A stretch of DNA of 64,000 bases from Candidatus Sulfurimonas baltica (GTDB taxonomy: Bacteria; Campylobacterota; Campylobacteria; Campylobacterales; Sulfurimonadaceae): the NCBI RefSeq assembly GCF_015265455.1, contig NZ_CP054492.1:868001-932000 (forward strand), in the 5' to 3' direction. Position 1 is the stretch's first letter, and the number at the start of each line of letters is the position of its first letter. Position numbers and translations under genes: made by a program. Shown piece after piece: positions 9,923 to 19,427 of the stretch. A model generated the notes under the pieces. The model was given only the letters and a program-made list of their open reading frames with translations. It ran no database searches and was not told where the DNA came from.

Positions 9923-10931
9923 ATATATAGGAAAAACAGGTCTCAGAGTAACTCCAATATGTTTAGGAACAATGAGTTTTGGTAGCTGGAGTGATGAAGC
10001 TGAGTCTTTTAAGATTATGGACAAAGCTTACGATAGAGGGATTAATTTTTTTGATACGGCCGAACTATATCCTGTACCGCCAAAGGCAGAATATGCCGGT
10101 GAGACAGAAATTATAATTGGAAAATGGCTTAAAGATAAACAGCGAGATAAATTAATCATAGCTTCAAAAGTGGCAGGAGCTGCAAATGGTTGGTTTGTTC
10201 CGCCAATCAGACATGGGATGACGGCAGTTGATAAGTTTCATATAAAAAGTGCTGTAGAGGGGAGTCTTAAACGACTTGGAACTGATTATATAGACTTATA
10301 TCAGATGCATTGGCCAGATTCCGTAGTACCGATAGAGGAGTCGTTAAAAGCTTTTGATGAGTTGGTACAAGAGGGGAAGGTTAGATACTTAGGCACTTCA
10401 AATGATAGTGCTTATGGGCTTACTAAAGCAAATGAGACATCAAAAAGATTAGGCATTTCCAGATTCGAATCTATACAAAATAACTTTTCCCTCAACAATC
10501 CAAGGTTTTTAGATGAGTTGGCAAATGTGTGTAAGAAAGAGCAGATTTCACTTCTCCCGTACTCACCTATTGGCGGAGGAGTGTTGAGTGGAAAATACAA
10601 TGGCAAGTTTTATCCCGATAATGCAAGGTATTCAGAGTATTTAAAAAGTGACAATCCTCGCATACAAGCTCAAGGCACAAGATTTGTAAATGAAAAATCA
10701 CTTAGAACTACTGCAAAATACATGGAAATAGCAAAAAAATTGGAAATGTCACCTGTCACTCTCGCTGTAGCGTATTGTAAACATTTTGATTTTGTGGCTT
10801 CTACAATCATTGGTGCAAGAAACGCAGAGCAGCTTGACGAGTCGTTTGAAGCTCTACATGTAGAGTTGAGCGATGAGACTATGGCTGAGATAAAAGCTGT
10901 TCAAGAGGATATTATGTATCCGATGGGTTGA
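9912..10931 (+). CDS. Aldo/keto reductase (Tas-like)
   Basis: A 339-residue NAD(P)H-dependent aldo/keto reductase of the TIM-barrel superfamily. The family start YRYIGKTGLRVTPICLGTM, the catalytic region FFDTAELY (Asp/Tyr), the Lys in IIASKVAG and the His in YQMHWPDS are all present, so it should be active. The substrate is unknown. The GTG start overlaps echF by 11 bases, so it is probably read from the hydrogenase transcript, although a functional link is not implied. It is convergent with the next gene, with only six bases between stops. Confidence 0.9.
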   Translation: MKYRYIGKTGLRVTPICLGTMSFGSWSDEAESFKIMDKAYDRGINFFDTAELYPVPPKAEYAGETEIIIGKWLKDKQRDKLIIASKVAGAANGWFVPPIRHGMTAVDKFHIKSAVEGSLKRLGTDYIDLYQMHWPDSVVPIEESLKAFDELVQEGKVRYLGTSNDSAYGLTKANETSKRLGISRFESIQNNFSLNNPRFLDELANVCKKEQISLLPYSPIGGGVLSGKYNGKFYPDNARYSEYLKSDNPRIQAQGTRFVNEKSLRTTAKYMEIAKKLEMSPVTLAVAYCKHFDFVASTIIGARNAEQLDESFEALHVELSDETMAEIKAVQEDIMYPMG

Positions 10932-10937
10932 AAGAAT

Positions 10938-11273
10938 CTATGGTAATGTTATTACATCACAGTCCTCTTTTACTTCTATGCACAGCTCTCTTGCAGTGTA
11001 CCAGTCAGCAATCCCTTTATCGTTATACTGATACTCTCTTTGCTTAGGCGGTATTACACTGTTTCTAAGTTTAGCTCTAATAATACCTATAACTATATAG
11101 CTGAGTATAAGTACAAAAAATGCTATAAAATAATCAAATATATACCAAGCAAGCAAAGTTGTAACATATGTTGTAAATTGTAAAAACACCCGAAGCATAA
11201 ACGATACTATCTTGCATTTTTTAGAGTTTATTTTTGGTGTTGGTTCTATCATCTCTATAAAGTTATTAGACAT
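10938..11273 (-). CDS. Small membrane protein of unknown function
   Basis: A 111-residue protein with two hydrophobic segments, roughly residues 26-47 and 48-66, and a polar C-terminal tail ending in charged and cysteine-containing sequence. AAGGA stands eight bases before the ATG. I recognise no family. It is read divergently from htpG. Confidence 0.7.
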   Translation of the reverse strand: MSNNFIEMIEPTPKINSKKCKIVSFMLRVFLQFTTYVTTLLAWYIFDYFIAFFVLILSYIVIGIIRAKLRNSVIPPKQREYQYNDKGIADWYTARELCIEVKEDCDVITLP

Positions 11274-11339
11274 ATATATTATCCTTATTTTAAGATGAAA
11301 ATTATATCAAAACAGAACTTAAATATATTATGACTAAAT

Positions 11340-11366
11340 AAAGCTTAGTCGATGGAACTAAGCTTT
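11340..11366. promoter_or_regulatory. Perfect inverted repeat upstream of htpG
   Basis: AAAGCTTAGT and ACTAAGCTTT form a perfect 10-bp stem around a 7-base loop in the divergent gap. There is no T-run on either side, so it is not a good terminator. It ends about 13 bases upstream of the candidate -35 of htpG, a position that suits a regulator site. Its sequence is not the CIRCE element (TTAGCACTC type). Confidence 0.45.
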
Positions 11367-11378
11367 GTTGATAATACT

Positions 11379-11407
11379 TTGAGCCATTAACCTTTTTTAG
11401 ATATAAT
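11379..11407 (+). promoter_or_regulatory. Candidate sigma-70 promoter of htpG
   Basis: TATAAT at 11402-11407 is preceded at a 17-base spacing by TTGAGC at 11379-11384 (4 of 6 matches to TTGACA). The htpG ATG follows at 11437 with AAGG a short distance upstream. Confidence 0.6.
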
Positions 11408-11436
11408 TTTTCAAATTATTTTCAAGGATATTTAAA

Positions 11437-13329
11437 ATGGCAAAACATCAATTTCAGACAGAAGCAAATCAAATTTTACACTTAATGATTCATTCATTAT
11501 ATTCAAATAAAGAGATTTTTATTCGTGAACTTGTTTCAAATGCTTCAGATGCACTTGATAAGCTAAATATGTTAGTTTTGACAGACGAAAAATATAAAGA
11601 AGTAACTTTCGCTCCTCGCATTGACATAATAGCAAACAAAGAAGCTAAAACATTAACAATTAAAGACACTGGTATTGGGATGAATGAAGAGGACTTAATG
11701 AGTCATCTTGGAACAATCGCAAAGTCGGGAACTAAAGCATTTTTAGAAAATCTTACAGGTGATCAAAAAGCGGATTCGAATCTAATTGGTCAGTTTGGTG
11801 TTGGTTTTTATGCTTGTTTTATGGTTGCAGACAAAGTTGAAGTTACAACAAAAAAAGCTGGTGAGACGCAAGCCTTTTTGTGGAGAAGTGCCGGAGATGG
11901 TGAGTTTGATATAGAAAACACAACCATGGATGGGCATGGAACTATGATAGTTATGCACCTTAAAGATGATGAGGGTGAATTTTTAGAGTCTCATAGAATT
12001 GAAACTATTATTAAAAAATATTCAAATCATATTCCATTTGCAATTTTCATGGACAAGGAAAAATTTGTTCCAGCAGTTAAAGATGATGATAATAAAGAGC
12101 TAGAGCCAAGCAGAACAGACATCGAGAATGTTCAAATCAACCGTGCTAATGCACTTTGGACTATCTCTAAATCTGAGATTAAAGATGAGGAGTATAAAGA
12201 CTTCTATAGCTCAATTGCTCATTCATCAGAAGAACCACTTGCCTGGATGCACAACAAAGCTGAGGGTGCTATAGAGTACACGACACTTTTTTATATTCCA
12301 AGCAAAGCACCAATGGATATGTATAGAGTTGACTATCAAACTGGAATCAAACTCTATATTAATCGTGTATTTATCACAGATGATGAAAAAGAGTTGATGC
12401 CGACATATTTAAGATTTTTAAGAGGTGTAATTGACTCTAAAGATTTACCGCTTAATGTTTCTCGTGAGATTTTACAATCAAATGCAGTGATGGCAAAAAT
12501 AAAAAATGCATCTGTAAAAAAAGTTCTCTCAGAGCTTACTAAAATGTCCAAAAATGATGCACAAAAGTATGATGCTTTTTATGCTGAATTCGGTAACGTT
12601 TTAAAAGAGGGTCTATACAATGATCATGCAAATCGTGAAAAGATTTTAGAGCTTATGAAGTTTAATACTATAAATTCTGAAGAAACTGTAATGATTGAGG
12701 ATTTTGTTAAAAAAATAGATGAAACAAAAAAAGAGATTTACTATATCACTGGAAAAACTCCTTTGGCTATGTTGAAAAATTCTCCATCATTAGAAAGATT
12801 TAAGTCTCGCAATATTGATGTTTTAGTATTAAATGAAGAGGTTGATACTATTATTTTCCCAATGGTTACTGATTATAAAGATTATAAACTTGTTCCTGTC
12901 GCAGATGCAAAATTTGAAGAGAGTGAAGAGGAAAAAAAAGAAGAAGAAGAGATAGCAAAAACTTATGAAGGTCTAGCTAAGGAATTTAAAGATGCACTTG
13001 GTGATATGGTTAAATCTGTTGAGACTACTTCTGATTTGACAGACTCTCCGGTAGCAATAAAAGTAGACAAAGAAGATCCATCTTACATGATGGCTCAAAT
13101 GATGAAGCAGATGGGGCAGGGTGGTGATATGCCGGCTCCAGCTCCAATATTGCTAATAAATCCAAAACATGAACTTTTAATTAAGCTAAAAGACTCTGCA
13201 GATCAAAACTTAATTAATGATGCTGCTCATGTTCTGCTAGATCAGGCAAAATTGTTTGATGGTCAAGAGCTGTCTGACACTGCTGATTTTATTTTAAGAC
13301 TAAACAGAATTATTGCAAAAGCTATATAA
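11437..13329 (+). CDS. htpG: Chaperone HtpG (bacterial Hsp90)
   Basis: A 630-residue ATP-dependent cytosolic chaperone. The GHKL ATPase motifs are clear in the N-terminal domain: ELVSNASDALDKL with the catalytic Glu and Asn, DTGIGM and GQFGVGFYACF. The middle and C-terminal dimerisation domains are complete and the length is typical. There is no MEEVD tail, as expected for bacteria. It stands alone, with its own promoter and a hairpin after the stop. Confidence 0.98.
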   Translation: MAKHQFQTEANQILHLMIHSLYSNKEIFIRELVSNASDALDKLNMLVLTDEKYKEVTFAPRIDIIANKEAKTLTIKDTGIGMNEEDLMSHLGTIAKSGTKAFLENLTGDQKADSNLIGQFGVGFYACFMVADKVEVTTKKAGETQAFLWRSAGDGEFDIENTTMDGHGTMIVMHLKDDEGEFLESHRIETIIKKYSNHIPFAIFMDKEKFVPAVKDDDNKELEPSRTDIENVQINRANALWTISKSEIKDEEYKDFYSSIAHSSEEPLAWMHNKAEGAIEYTTLFYIPSKAPMDMYRVDYQTGIKLYINRVFITDDEKELMPTYLRFLRGVIDSKDLPLNVSREILQSNAVMAKIKNASVKKVLSELTKMSKNDAQKYDAFYAEFGNVLKEGLYNDHANREKILELMKFNTINSEETVMIEDFVKKIDETKKEIYYITGKTPLAMLKNSPSLERFKSRNIDVLVLNEEVDTIIFPMVTDYKDYKLVPVADAKFEESEEEKKEEEEIAKTYEGLAKEFKDALGDMVKSVETTSDLTDSPVAIKVDKEDPSYMMAQMMKQMGQGGDMPAPAPILLINPKHELLIKLKDSADQNLINDAAHVLLDQAKLFDGQELSDTADFILRLNRIIAKAI

Positions 13330-13335
13330 TTTTTT

Positions 13336-13360
13336 AATGAGTGCATTTGTAGCACTCATT
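13336..13360. terminator. Hairpin after htpG
   Basis: AATGAGTGC and GCACTCATT form a perfect 9-bp stem with a 7-base loop seven bases after the htpG stop. A run of T precedes it and none follows on the plus strand, so termination may be weak. Confidence 0.5.
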
Positions 13361-13408
13361 TATACAATATAGTTTCATAAGCATTTTTAATGCTAAATAT
13401 TATTAAGT

Positions 13409-13414
13409 TATGAT
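13409..13414 (+). promoter_or_regulatory. TATGAT -10 element close to the next start codon
   Basis: TATGAT ends 11 bases before the ATG at 13426, which leaves room for only about five untranslated bases, and no Shine-Dalgarno sequence is present. The transcript may be nearly leaderless. Confidence 0.4.
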
Positions 13415-13425
13415 ATTTTATCCGT

Positions 13426-13932
13426 ATGAACAGTGAATTTAAAAATAAAAGACTACTAGAAAATGCTGAACTTCGTTTGGCTATTAACATAGTTCTAGAA
13501 GAAGGTAACTCTTTTCTTGAACATAATCTTGGTAGCTTGGATATATCATCATACCAATATGATATAAATGAAGCTGTATCAGAATTATCGTTGGATGAGT
13601 ATGTTATTTCGCATCTCGTTGAAGACTATATTATTCAAATACTAAAATCAAAAATCTCATTTTACAAATATATACAAGAGCTAAAACAAGCTGAATATGA
13701 TAATTTAGATTTGGACTATACAAAAATAAGAGACTTGGCTCATAAAAACCTTGGTGTAGTAAGAAACCTTAGAATAAATGACGCACGTACTCTTTTGGAA
13801 GTTATAATGAAAGAAGAGGACCTAGATCATTTAAGGTTGTGTGTTAAAGCTTTAGAGATAACAGCATTAAAATTAAACCCATTATGCGCATATGAAACAC
13901 TAAAACTAATTGAAGTGAAAAATACTTTATAA
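13426..13932 (+). CDS. Conserved-looking hypothetical helical protein
   Basis: A 168-residue soluble, largely helical, acidic protein with many Leu/Ile heptad-like positions. It has no signal peptide, no membrane segment and no metal motif. I do not recognise the family. No ribosome binding site precedes the ATG (the five preceding bases are TCCGT), and a TATGAT box lies just upstream. It stands alone between htpG and a minus-strand group of small membrane proteins. Confidence 0.75.
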   Translation: MNSEFKNKRLLENAELRLAINIVLEEGNSFLEHNLGSLDISSYQYDINEAVSELSLDEYVISHLVEDYIIQILKSKISFYKYIQELKQAEYDNLDLDYTKIRDLAHKNLGVVRNLRINDARTLLEVIMKEEDLDHLRLCVKALEITALKLNPLCAYETLKLIEVKNTL

Positions 13933-13934
13933 AA

Positions 13935-14099
13935 CTATTCTTTTATAGATTGTGAAACTGCTTCTAAGAGACCTGTAGGTTTTTTAGTAAACGTTTTTTC
14001 ACTAGTAGCTGGAAGAGCGAGAGCAAGCAGTATAAAAATAAATGAAAAAATTATACTGCTGAGTATTGTAAGTATAAGTTTTAATTTAAAGTTGTTCAT
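13935..14099 (-). CDS. 54-residue small membrane protein
   Basis: A short frame opens with ATG at 14099 and closes with TAG at 13935. It encodes 54 residues: a basic start (NNFKLKLIL), one hydrophobic segment at residues 8-30, and a polar tail with KTFTKKPTGLLEAV. AGGTAG lies upstream of the ATG. It is the last of three small membrane proteins in the same direction, ten bases after the 98-residue gene, which supports it as real. Function unknown. Confidence 0.6.
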   Translation of the reverse strand: MNNFKLKLILTILSSIIFSFIFILLALALPATSEKTFTKKPTGLLEAVSQSIKE

Positions 14100-14109
14100 C
14101 TTAAACTAC

Positions 14110-14406
14110 CTAAGTATTCTTTGTTGTCATATAAACCCAAAATTCTTTGTGCGAATGACCTTTATTTAAAAAGAAGAGTTGTAAAATTGTCACTCTGTAA
14201 AGTGTAACAATCATTTTAGCAAATGGAATAAAAAGACTAAGACTGACCAATAGTGATTGTTCTTTATCTCCCTTGGACTGTATCATCTCCTTCATTCCTA
14301 TGTTTTTACTAAGATAAACACCAAAAAATATTGAAAAAGCAAAGTTTAAAGTTAGTCCAAAAATTATATATGCTATAAAATCTTGTTCGTACATTCCAGC
14401 TATCAT
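14110..14406 (-). CDS. Small membrane protein of unknown function
   Basis: A 98-residue protein with hydrophobic segments at about residues 10-32 and 51-77 and a His-containing tail. GAGGA precedes the ATG. I recognise no family. Same direction as the DUF3817-like gene upstream (55 bases away) and the 54-residue gene downstream, so the three may be one transcript. Confidence 0.65.
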   Translation of the reverse strand: MIAGMYEQDFIAYIIFGLTLNFAFSIFFGVYLSKNIGMKEMIQSKGDKEQSLLVSLSLFIPFAKMIVTLYRVTILQLFFLNKGHSHKEFWVYMTTKNT

Positions 14407-14461
14407 AAAAATAAAATCCTCGTAGTTAATAGAAAAAATATTTTACCCAAAACAAACTTTT

Positions 14462-14752
14462 TTATTCATAAGTTTTTATTTTATTTTTGGTGAAAAATGT
14501 TCCAAATGGTATTAGTGAAGCAATGAAAAATATAACGCTATCCATTAGTGGCCATCTTGATTCTTTGGCAGCGCTTAAAAGAAGTAAACAGAATATTATA
14601 AATAGTATACCATGAGTCATTCCAACTATTTTTACGGCAATAGGAAGCCCCAGTAGATATTTCATTGGCATTGCAATAAAAACTAAGATGATATATGAGT
14701 ATCCCTCTATAGTATTAATTAATCCAAATTTTTTAACATTTTCATTTATCAT
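14462..14752 (-). CDS. DUF3817-like integral membrane protein
   Basis: About 96 residues with three membrane segments. Features such as TIEGYSYIILVFIAMPMKY, KIVGMTHGILF and SLIPFGTFF match the DUF3817 (YdzA-like) family of unknown role. I chose the ATG at 14752 because AAAGG lies nine bases upstream. An in-frame ATG at 14800 would add 16 basic residues without a ribosome binding site. Confidence 0.75.
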   Translation of the reverse strand: MINENVKKFGLINTIEGYSYIILVFIAMPMKYLLGLPIAVKIVGMTHGILFIIFCLLLLSAAKESRWPLMDSVIFFIASLIPFGTFFTKNKIKTYE

Positions 14753-14896
14753 GTATTTTAACCTTTTTATTTTGCGAATTATATAACCAAAAAGTAACAA
14801 TTTAACAATTCGTTAACATATATCAAATTGACACAAAGGTTTTGTAAACATATTTATAATACAATACGCACAAATTATTAATATAAGGGTGTATTT

Positions 14897-15136
14897 ATGG
14901 AAACCAACCTCGTAATAGAAGGCTTTAAATTTATGGGACTTGGAATGGGAACTGTCTTTTTATTTCTAATTATCATGATATTTGCTATGGGTCTGATGAG
15001 TAAAATGGTAGCGAAATTTTTTCCTGAAGTTAAAGTAAGTGAGAAAGTAGCAGCAGCGACTGCAGTAAATACTCAAAATAAAAACAAAAAAATTGTTGCC
15101 GCAATAACAGCAGCAATTAAACATCATAGAGGTTAA
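14897..15136 (+). CDS. oadG: Oxaloacetate decarboxylase gamma chain
   Basis: A 79-residue protein with one N-terminal membrane helix (residues 11-33) and a short Ala/Lys-rich cytoplasmic tail, the usual form of OadG. It anchors the carboxyltransferase to the membrane subunit and helps bind Zn2+. It is preceded by AAGGGTG and lies eight bases before oadA. Confidence 0.88.
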   Translation: METNLVIEGFKFMGLGMGTVFLFLIIMIFAMGLMSKMVAKFFPEVKVSEKVAAATAVNTQNKNKKIVAAITAAIKHHRG

Positions 15137-15144
15137 GGATTAAT

Positions 15145-16944
15145 ATGGCTAAAAAATTTATAGATGTAATGGATACAACCTTTAGGGATGGCTTTCAATC
15201 AGTCTTTGGCGGTCGTGTGCTTATGGAAGATTTTCTTCCAGCAGTAGCAGCGGCAAAAACGGCTGGGATAAACCACTTCGAATTCGGTGGCGGTGCTAGA
15301 TTCCAATCTTTGTACTTTTACTTAAGAGAAGATGCTTTTACGATGATGGACAAGTTTCGTGAAATAGTTGGTCCTGATGCAAATCTCCAAACTCTTGCTC
15401 GTGGTGTAAATACAGTAATGTTAGATACTGGTTCTAAAGAACTGATAGACCTACATGCAAAGTTATTTAAAAAACATGGAACAACAACTATACGTAATTT
15501 TGACGCACTTAACGATGTTGAAAACCTTAAATATTCAGGTGAAAGAATTACTCATCATGGGTTAAAGCATGAAATAGTGGTTACTATGATGGACTTGCCT
15601 CCAGGGTGTCATGGTGCACATACTACTGAATTTTACGAAAAAACTCTTCGTGAAATATTAGATAGTGGTATTCCATACACTAGTATCTGTTTTAAAGATG
15701 CATCTGGAACTTCAAATCCGCAAAAAGTTTTTGATACTATCAAGATGGCTAGAGGATTAGTTCCTGAAGGTACTCATCTTCGTCTTCATACTCATGAGAC
15801 AGCTGGTGTAAGTGTTTCTGCTTATATGGCCGCTTTAGAGGCTGGAGTTGATGGAATTGATATGGCAGCTGCGCCTGTTAGTGGTGGGACAAGTCAGCCT
15901 GATATATTAACCATGCTTCACGCTACAAAAGGTATGAATTATGACCTTGGTGGCTTAGAGATCGATAAAATTCTTACTTATGAGAAAGAACTTCAGCATT
16001 GTTTATCAGATTATTTTATGCCTCCAGAGGCTACTATGGTTTCTCCGATGATACCATTTTCTCCAATGCCAGGTGGTGCACTTACTGCAAATACTCAAAT
16101 GATGCGTGATAACGGTATTTTGGATAAATTTCCTGAAGTTATCGCTGCTATGACAGAAGTTGTAGAAAAGGGAGGTTACGGAACATCTGTAACACCTGTT
16201 TCTCAGTTTTACTTTCAACAAGCACTAAATAACGTAATGCAGGGTCCTTGGAATGCAATAGCTCCAGGTTATGGAAGAATGGTTCTTGGATATTTTGGTA
16301 AAACTCCAGTTGCTCCAGATCCAGAAATTGTAAGAATTGCTTCAGAAAAATTAGGTCTTGAGCCAACAACAGAGAAAGCATTAGATTTGGCAAATGCAGA
16401 TGAAACTAAATCATTAGCTAACTGGATAAACAAGCTAAAAGAAGAAAATCTTGAGATAACTGAAGAGAATATATTTATCGCAGCAGCTTGTCAAGAGAAA
16501 GGTATCGCATTCTTAAAAGGTGAAGGCGAGCTTAATGTTCGTAAAATATCAAACATGAAAAAAGAAAAAGGAAGTACAGATATGGGTAACGGTAATTATA
16601 CAGTAGTAGTTGATGGTCAAAAGTTTAGTGTTCAGGTTGCAGAGGGTGATGCAGATATTCAAGTAACAGCAGTTAATGGAGAGAGTGCAAAAGTATCTAC
16701 TCCAAAAATAGCATTAGGTTCAAGTGATGGTACAGATGTAAAAGCACCACTTCCAGGTAATGTTTGGAAAATAGTTGCTAATCCGGGAGATAAAATCGCA
16801 AAAGATGGTGTTATTATGATATTGGAATCTATGAAGATGGAAATAGATGTTATATCTCCTTGTGATGGAATTGTTCAGACTATAAATGTTAATACTAATG
16901 ATAAGGTAGTTGAAGGTCAACTATTAGCAGTAGTAGCAGGATAG
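15145..16944 (+). CDS. oadA: Oxaloacetate/pyruvate carboxyltransferase alpha subunit with biotin domain
   Basis: A 599-residue protein. The N-terminal TIM-barrel carboxyltransferase starts with [10 protein letters not shown] and has the metal-binding RLHTHETAG. The C-terminal biotinyl domain has ESMKM with Lys564 as biotin site, joined by an Ala/Ser/Asp linker. It moves CO2 from oxaloacetate to biotin; the beta subunit then releases it while pumping Na+. Neighbouring genes give the order gamma-alpha-beta. In autotrophs such a complex might also run for pyruvate/oxaloacetate balance. Confidence 0.95.
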   Translation: MAKKFIDVMDTTFRDGFQSVFGGRVLMEDFLPAVAAAKTAGINHFEFGGGARFQSLYFYLREDAFTMMDKFREIVGPDANLQTLARGVNTVMLDTGSKELIDLHAKLFKKHGTTTIRNFDALNDVENLKYSGERITHHGLKHEIVVTMMDLPPGCHGAHTTEFYEKTLREILDSGIPYTSICFKDASGTSNPQKVFDTIKMARGLVPEGTHLRLHTHETAGVSVSAYMAALEAGVDGIDMAAAPVSGGTSQPDILTMLHATKGMNYDLGGLEIDKILTYEKELQHCLSDYFMPPEATMVSPMIPFSPMPGGALTANTQMMRDNGILDKFPEVIAAMTEVVEKGGYGTSVTPVSQFYFQQALNNVMQGPWNAIAPGYGRMVLGYFGKTPVAPDPEIVRIASEKLGLEPTTEKALDLANADETKSLANWINKLKEENLEITEENIFIAAACQEKGIAFLKGEGELNVRKISNMKKEKGSTDMGNGNYTVVVDGQKFSVQVAEGDADIQVTAVNGESAKVSTPKIALGSSDGTDVKAPLPGNVWKIVANPGDKIAKDGVIMILESMKMEIDVISPCDGIVQTINVNTNDKVVEGQLLAVVAG

Positions 16945-16948
16945 TTTT

Positions 16949-18277
16949 ATGAAGTTTTTTATATTGAAACTATTGACGCTATTTATGTTTATGGGTCTTA
17001 GTAGCGCATTTGCTAGCGCAAATGTATCTGCTGAAGGGGCTTCTTCAACTCATAAAGAAGAGACTTATCAATCAAGATCATTTTCAGAGATGACTAGTGG
17101 TTTTTTGATGTCTACTGGTATTGTAGCCTTAGTAAGTCCTGACCCAGATGAACTAAATTCACATGGTGAAAAAATGAGTGATTTTCATAAATCATGGGGT
17201 CGTGTTATAATGATTTTAATCGCTTTTTTATTATTTTATTTAGCAATTAAAAAAGGCTTTGAGCCACTTTTGCTTCTTCCAATCGCATTTGGTGGGCTCT
17301 TAGCAAATATTCCAGTTGCAGATATGGCTGGTCCGGAAGGGTTCTTAGGTATTATATACCACATGGGGCTCTCTAATCAACTTTTCCCAATTATTATTTT
17401 TATGGGTGTTGGTGCAATGACTGATTTTGGTCCACTTTTGTCAAACCCTAAAACAGCACTTCTTGGAGGAGCTGCACAATTTGGTATATTTGGAACACTA
17501 GTTGGTGCTGTTGCACTTTCTCAATATACTACTATATTTGATTTTACTCTAAAACAAGCATCGGCAATCTCTATTATTGGTGGAGCTGATGGACCGACAT
17601 CTATTTTTATTGCAACTAATCTAGCACCAGAGCTACTTGGGGCAATTGCAGTTGCATCTTATTCATATATGGCTATGGTTCCTATTATTCAGCCTCCAAT
17701 TATGAAAGCATTAACAAATGATGCCGAGAGAAGAATAAAAATGACTACACTTCGTCACGTATCACGTTTAGAGAAATTAGTTTTCCCTATTGTTGTACTT
17801 GTTTTGGCTATTTTAGTACTTCCTGAGTCTACTCCGTTAATCGGTGCGTTTATGTTTGGTAACTTCTTAAAAGAGTCTAGTGTTGTTGACCGTTTATCTG
17901 ACACAATGCAAAATGCTTTAATTAATATTGTTACTATCTTCTTAGGTTTAGCAGTTGGTTCCAAGCTTGCTTCAGATCAGTTCTTAGTACCAGAAACATT
18001 GGCAATTTTGGCTTTGGGAATCGTGGCATTCTCTGTTGGTACTGCTTCAGGCGTTATTATGGCTAAGATTATGAATCTATTTCCAGGACATAAAATAAAC
18101 CCTCTTATAGGCTCAGCCGGTGTGTCTGCTGTTCCTATGGCTGCTCGTGTATCAAATAAAGTTGGTATGGAATATGACCGCTCAAATATGCTTCTAATGC
18201 ATGCAATGGGTCCAAATGTTGCAGGTGTTATCGGTTCAGCTGTTGCAGCTGGTGTTCTTATCTCACTCTTTAAGTAA
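16949..18277 (+). CDS. oadB: Oxaloacetate decarboxylase beta subunit, Na+ pump
   Basis: A 442-residue polytopic membrane protein that decarboxylates carboxybiotin and exports Na+. Family signatures include [23 protein letters not shown], the conserved Asp-bearing segment, and the C-terminal [19 protein letters not shown] followed by [19 protein letters not shown]. An N-terminal hydrophobic leader and a ~40-residue loop precede the core. It starts four bases after oadA; a hairpin overlaps the stop codon. Confidence 0.95.
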   Translation: MKFFILKLLTLFMFMGLSSAFASANVSAEGASSTHKEETYQSRSFSEMTSGFLMSTGIVALVSPDPDELNSHGEKMSDFHKSWGRVIMILIAFLLFYLAIKKGFEPLLLLPIAFGGLLANIPVADMAGPEGFLGIIYHMGLSNQLFPIIIFMGVGAMTDFGPLLSNPKTALLGGAAQFGIFGTLVGAVALSQYTTIFDFTLKQASAISIIGGADGPTSIFIATNLAPELLGAIAVASYSYMAMVPIIQPPIMKALTNDAERRIKMTTLRHVSRLEKLVFPIVVLVLAILVLPESTPLIGAFMFGNFLKESSVVDRLSDTMQNALINIVTIFLGLAVGSKLASDQFLVPETLAILALGIVAFSVGTASGVIMAKIMNLFPGHKINPLIGSAGVSAVPMAARVSNKVGMEYDRSNMLLMHAMGPNVAGVIGSAVAAGVLISLFK

Positions 18278-18292
18278 GTAATTTACTTAAAG
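18268..18292 (+). terminator. Hairpin overlapping the oadB stop
   Basis: CTTTAAGTAA and TTACTTAAAG form a 10-bp stem with a 5-base loop and include the oadB stop codon. A T-rich stretch follows about 15 bases later. Confidence 0.5.
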
Positions 18293-18308
18293 TCTAGCTT
18301 TAAATAAT

Positions 18309-18337
18309 TTTACATGTAGAGATTATCTACATGTAAA
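18309..18337. terminator. 12-bp inverted repeat between convergent oadB and cheV
   Basis: TTTACATGTAGA and TCTACATGTAAA form a perfect 12-bp stem around GATTA. It lies between two convergent stops, so it may end transcription from both sides. Each arm contains one copy of the palindrome TACATGTA that recurs in the window. Confidence 0.55.
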
Positions 18338-18349
18338 GAAATCTATCTT

Positions 18350-19303
18350 TTATATGTTCCCATTAGCAATCATAGCTTCTATAATCACTGGTATAACATT
18401 ATGACTCTTTGTTTTGTCAATAAAACCATCAGCACCTAATACTTCTGCTTCTCTTTTATTGTTTAGTCCTGTCATAGAGCTATTTACTATTATAGGAATA
18501 TGTCTTGTTATTTTATTGCTTTTAAGAAGTTTAACAACAGTAAAACCAGACATCTCAGGCATCTCTATATCTGTTATAATCGCTGGAATTTTTGAGACAT
18601 CTTCGCCTAATAAGTCTATGTAATCTATAAGCAGTTTTCCATTGTTAAATAATTTAATATCTATATTGGCATTACTGAAGATTTGAGATAGATGTTTTTG
18701 AGCAGTTTTGGAATCTTCTGCAATTAATACAGTACCGTTCATTAGTTTAGCCGGTACATCTAAATCTAGCAGATTAGCAGGTGATTCTAAAACATTAACC
18801 ATGGCTTGAGGCACAACATCGGCTAAAAGTTTTTCATAGTCTAGTACAAGACATAAGCTTCCGTCTTCTAATCTAGTATCATTTATAACTACATTGTCTT
18901 CACCAACTCTATAGCTGTCTGGTGCATGCATCTCATTCCAGTTTTTCTTAATAACTCTAAATGCAGACATAATCCTAAGTCCAATTACTATCCCGTTAAA
19001 GTCACAAATAAGAATATTTGATTTTTTTATTTCTTCTTTTGTAAGGTTTACATTTAGCCATGATGGTAGATTTAATATTGGTATTTGAAGTCCGCGTAAA
19101 ACTATAGTTCCCTCTAGTAAATGGTGGGCTGATGGAATCTGAGTCATAAAATGATTTTTAGATTCAACTACTTCTCGTGTTTTAAAAACATTAATTGCGT
19201 AAAATGCCGAACCTTCACTGTTGCTCACCCTAAATACTAAAAGTTGAACCTCATTGTTCTTTGCTAAATTTGTAACAGCATCAACTTTATCTAATACAGA
19301 CAT
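18350..19303 (-). CDS. cheV: Chemotaxis coupling protein CheV (CheW-REC)
   Basis: A 317-residue two-domain protein. Residues 15-165 form a CheW-like domain that couples chemoreceptors to CheA; residues 190-315 form a response-regulator receiver with acidic AEDS, the phospho-acceptor in ITDIEMPEMSG and Lys in FIDKTK. AAGGG precedes the ATG. It is monocistronic here, divergent from the transport operon. Confidence 0.96.
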   Translation of the reverse strand: MSVLDKVDAVTNLAKNNEVQLLVFRVSNSEGSAFYAINVFKTREVVESKNHFMTQIPSAHHLLEGTIVLRGLQIPILNLPSWLNVNLTKEEIKKSNILICDFNGIVIGLRIMSAFRVIKKNWNEMHAPDSYRVGEDNVVINDTRLEDGSLCLVLDYEKLLADVVPQAMVNVLESPANLLDLDVPAKLMNGTVLIAEDSKTAQKHLSQIFSNANIDIKLFNNGKLLIDYIDLLGEDVSKIPAIITDIEMPEMSGFTVVKLLKSNKITRHIPIIVNSSMTGLNNKREAEVLGADGFIDKTKSHNVIPVIIEAMIANGNI

Positions 19304-19427
19304 AATAACCCTTTTAATTATAGTGCTTAAATAATACCCTAAATTAAATGAAATATGCTTGAATGTTAATAATGAAATGGTAAAATGACTGTAGTAAATT
19401 GATATAAATTTATAAAAGGCATTGTAA

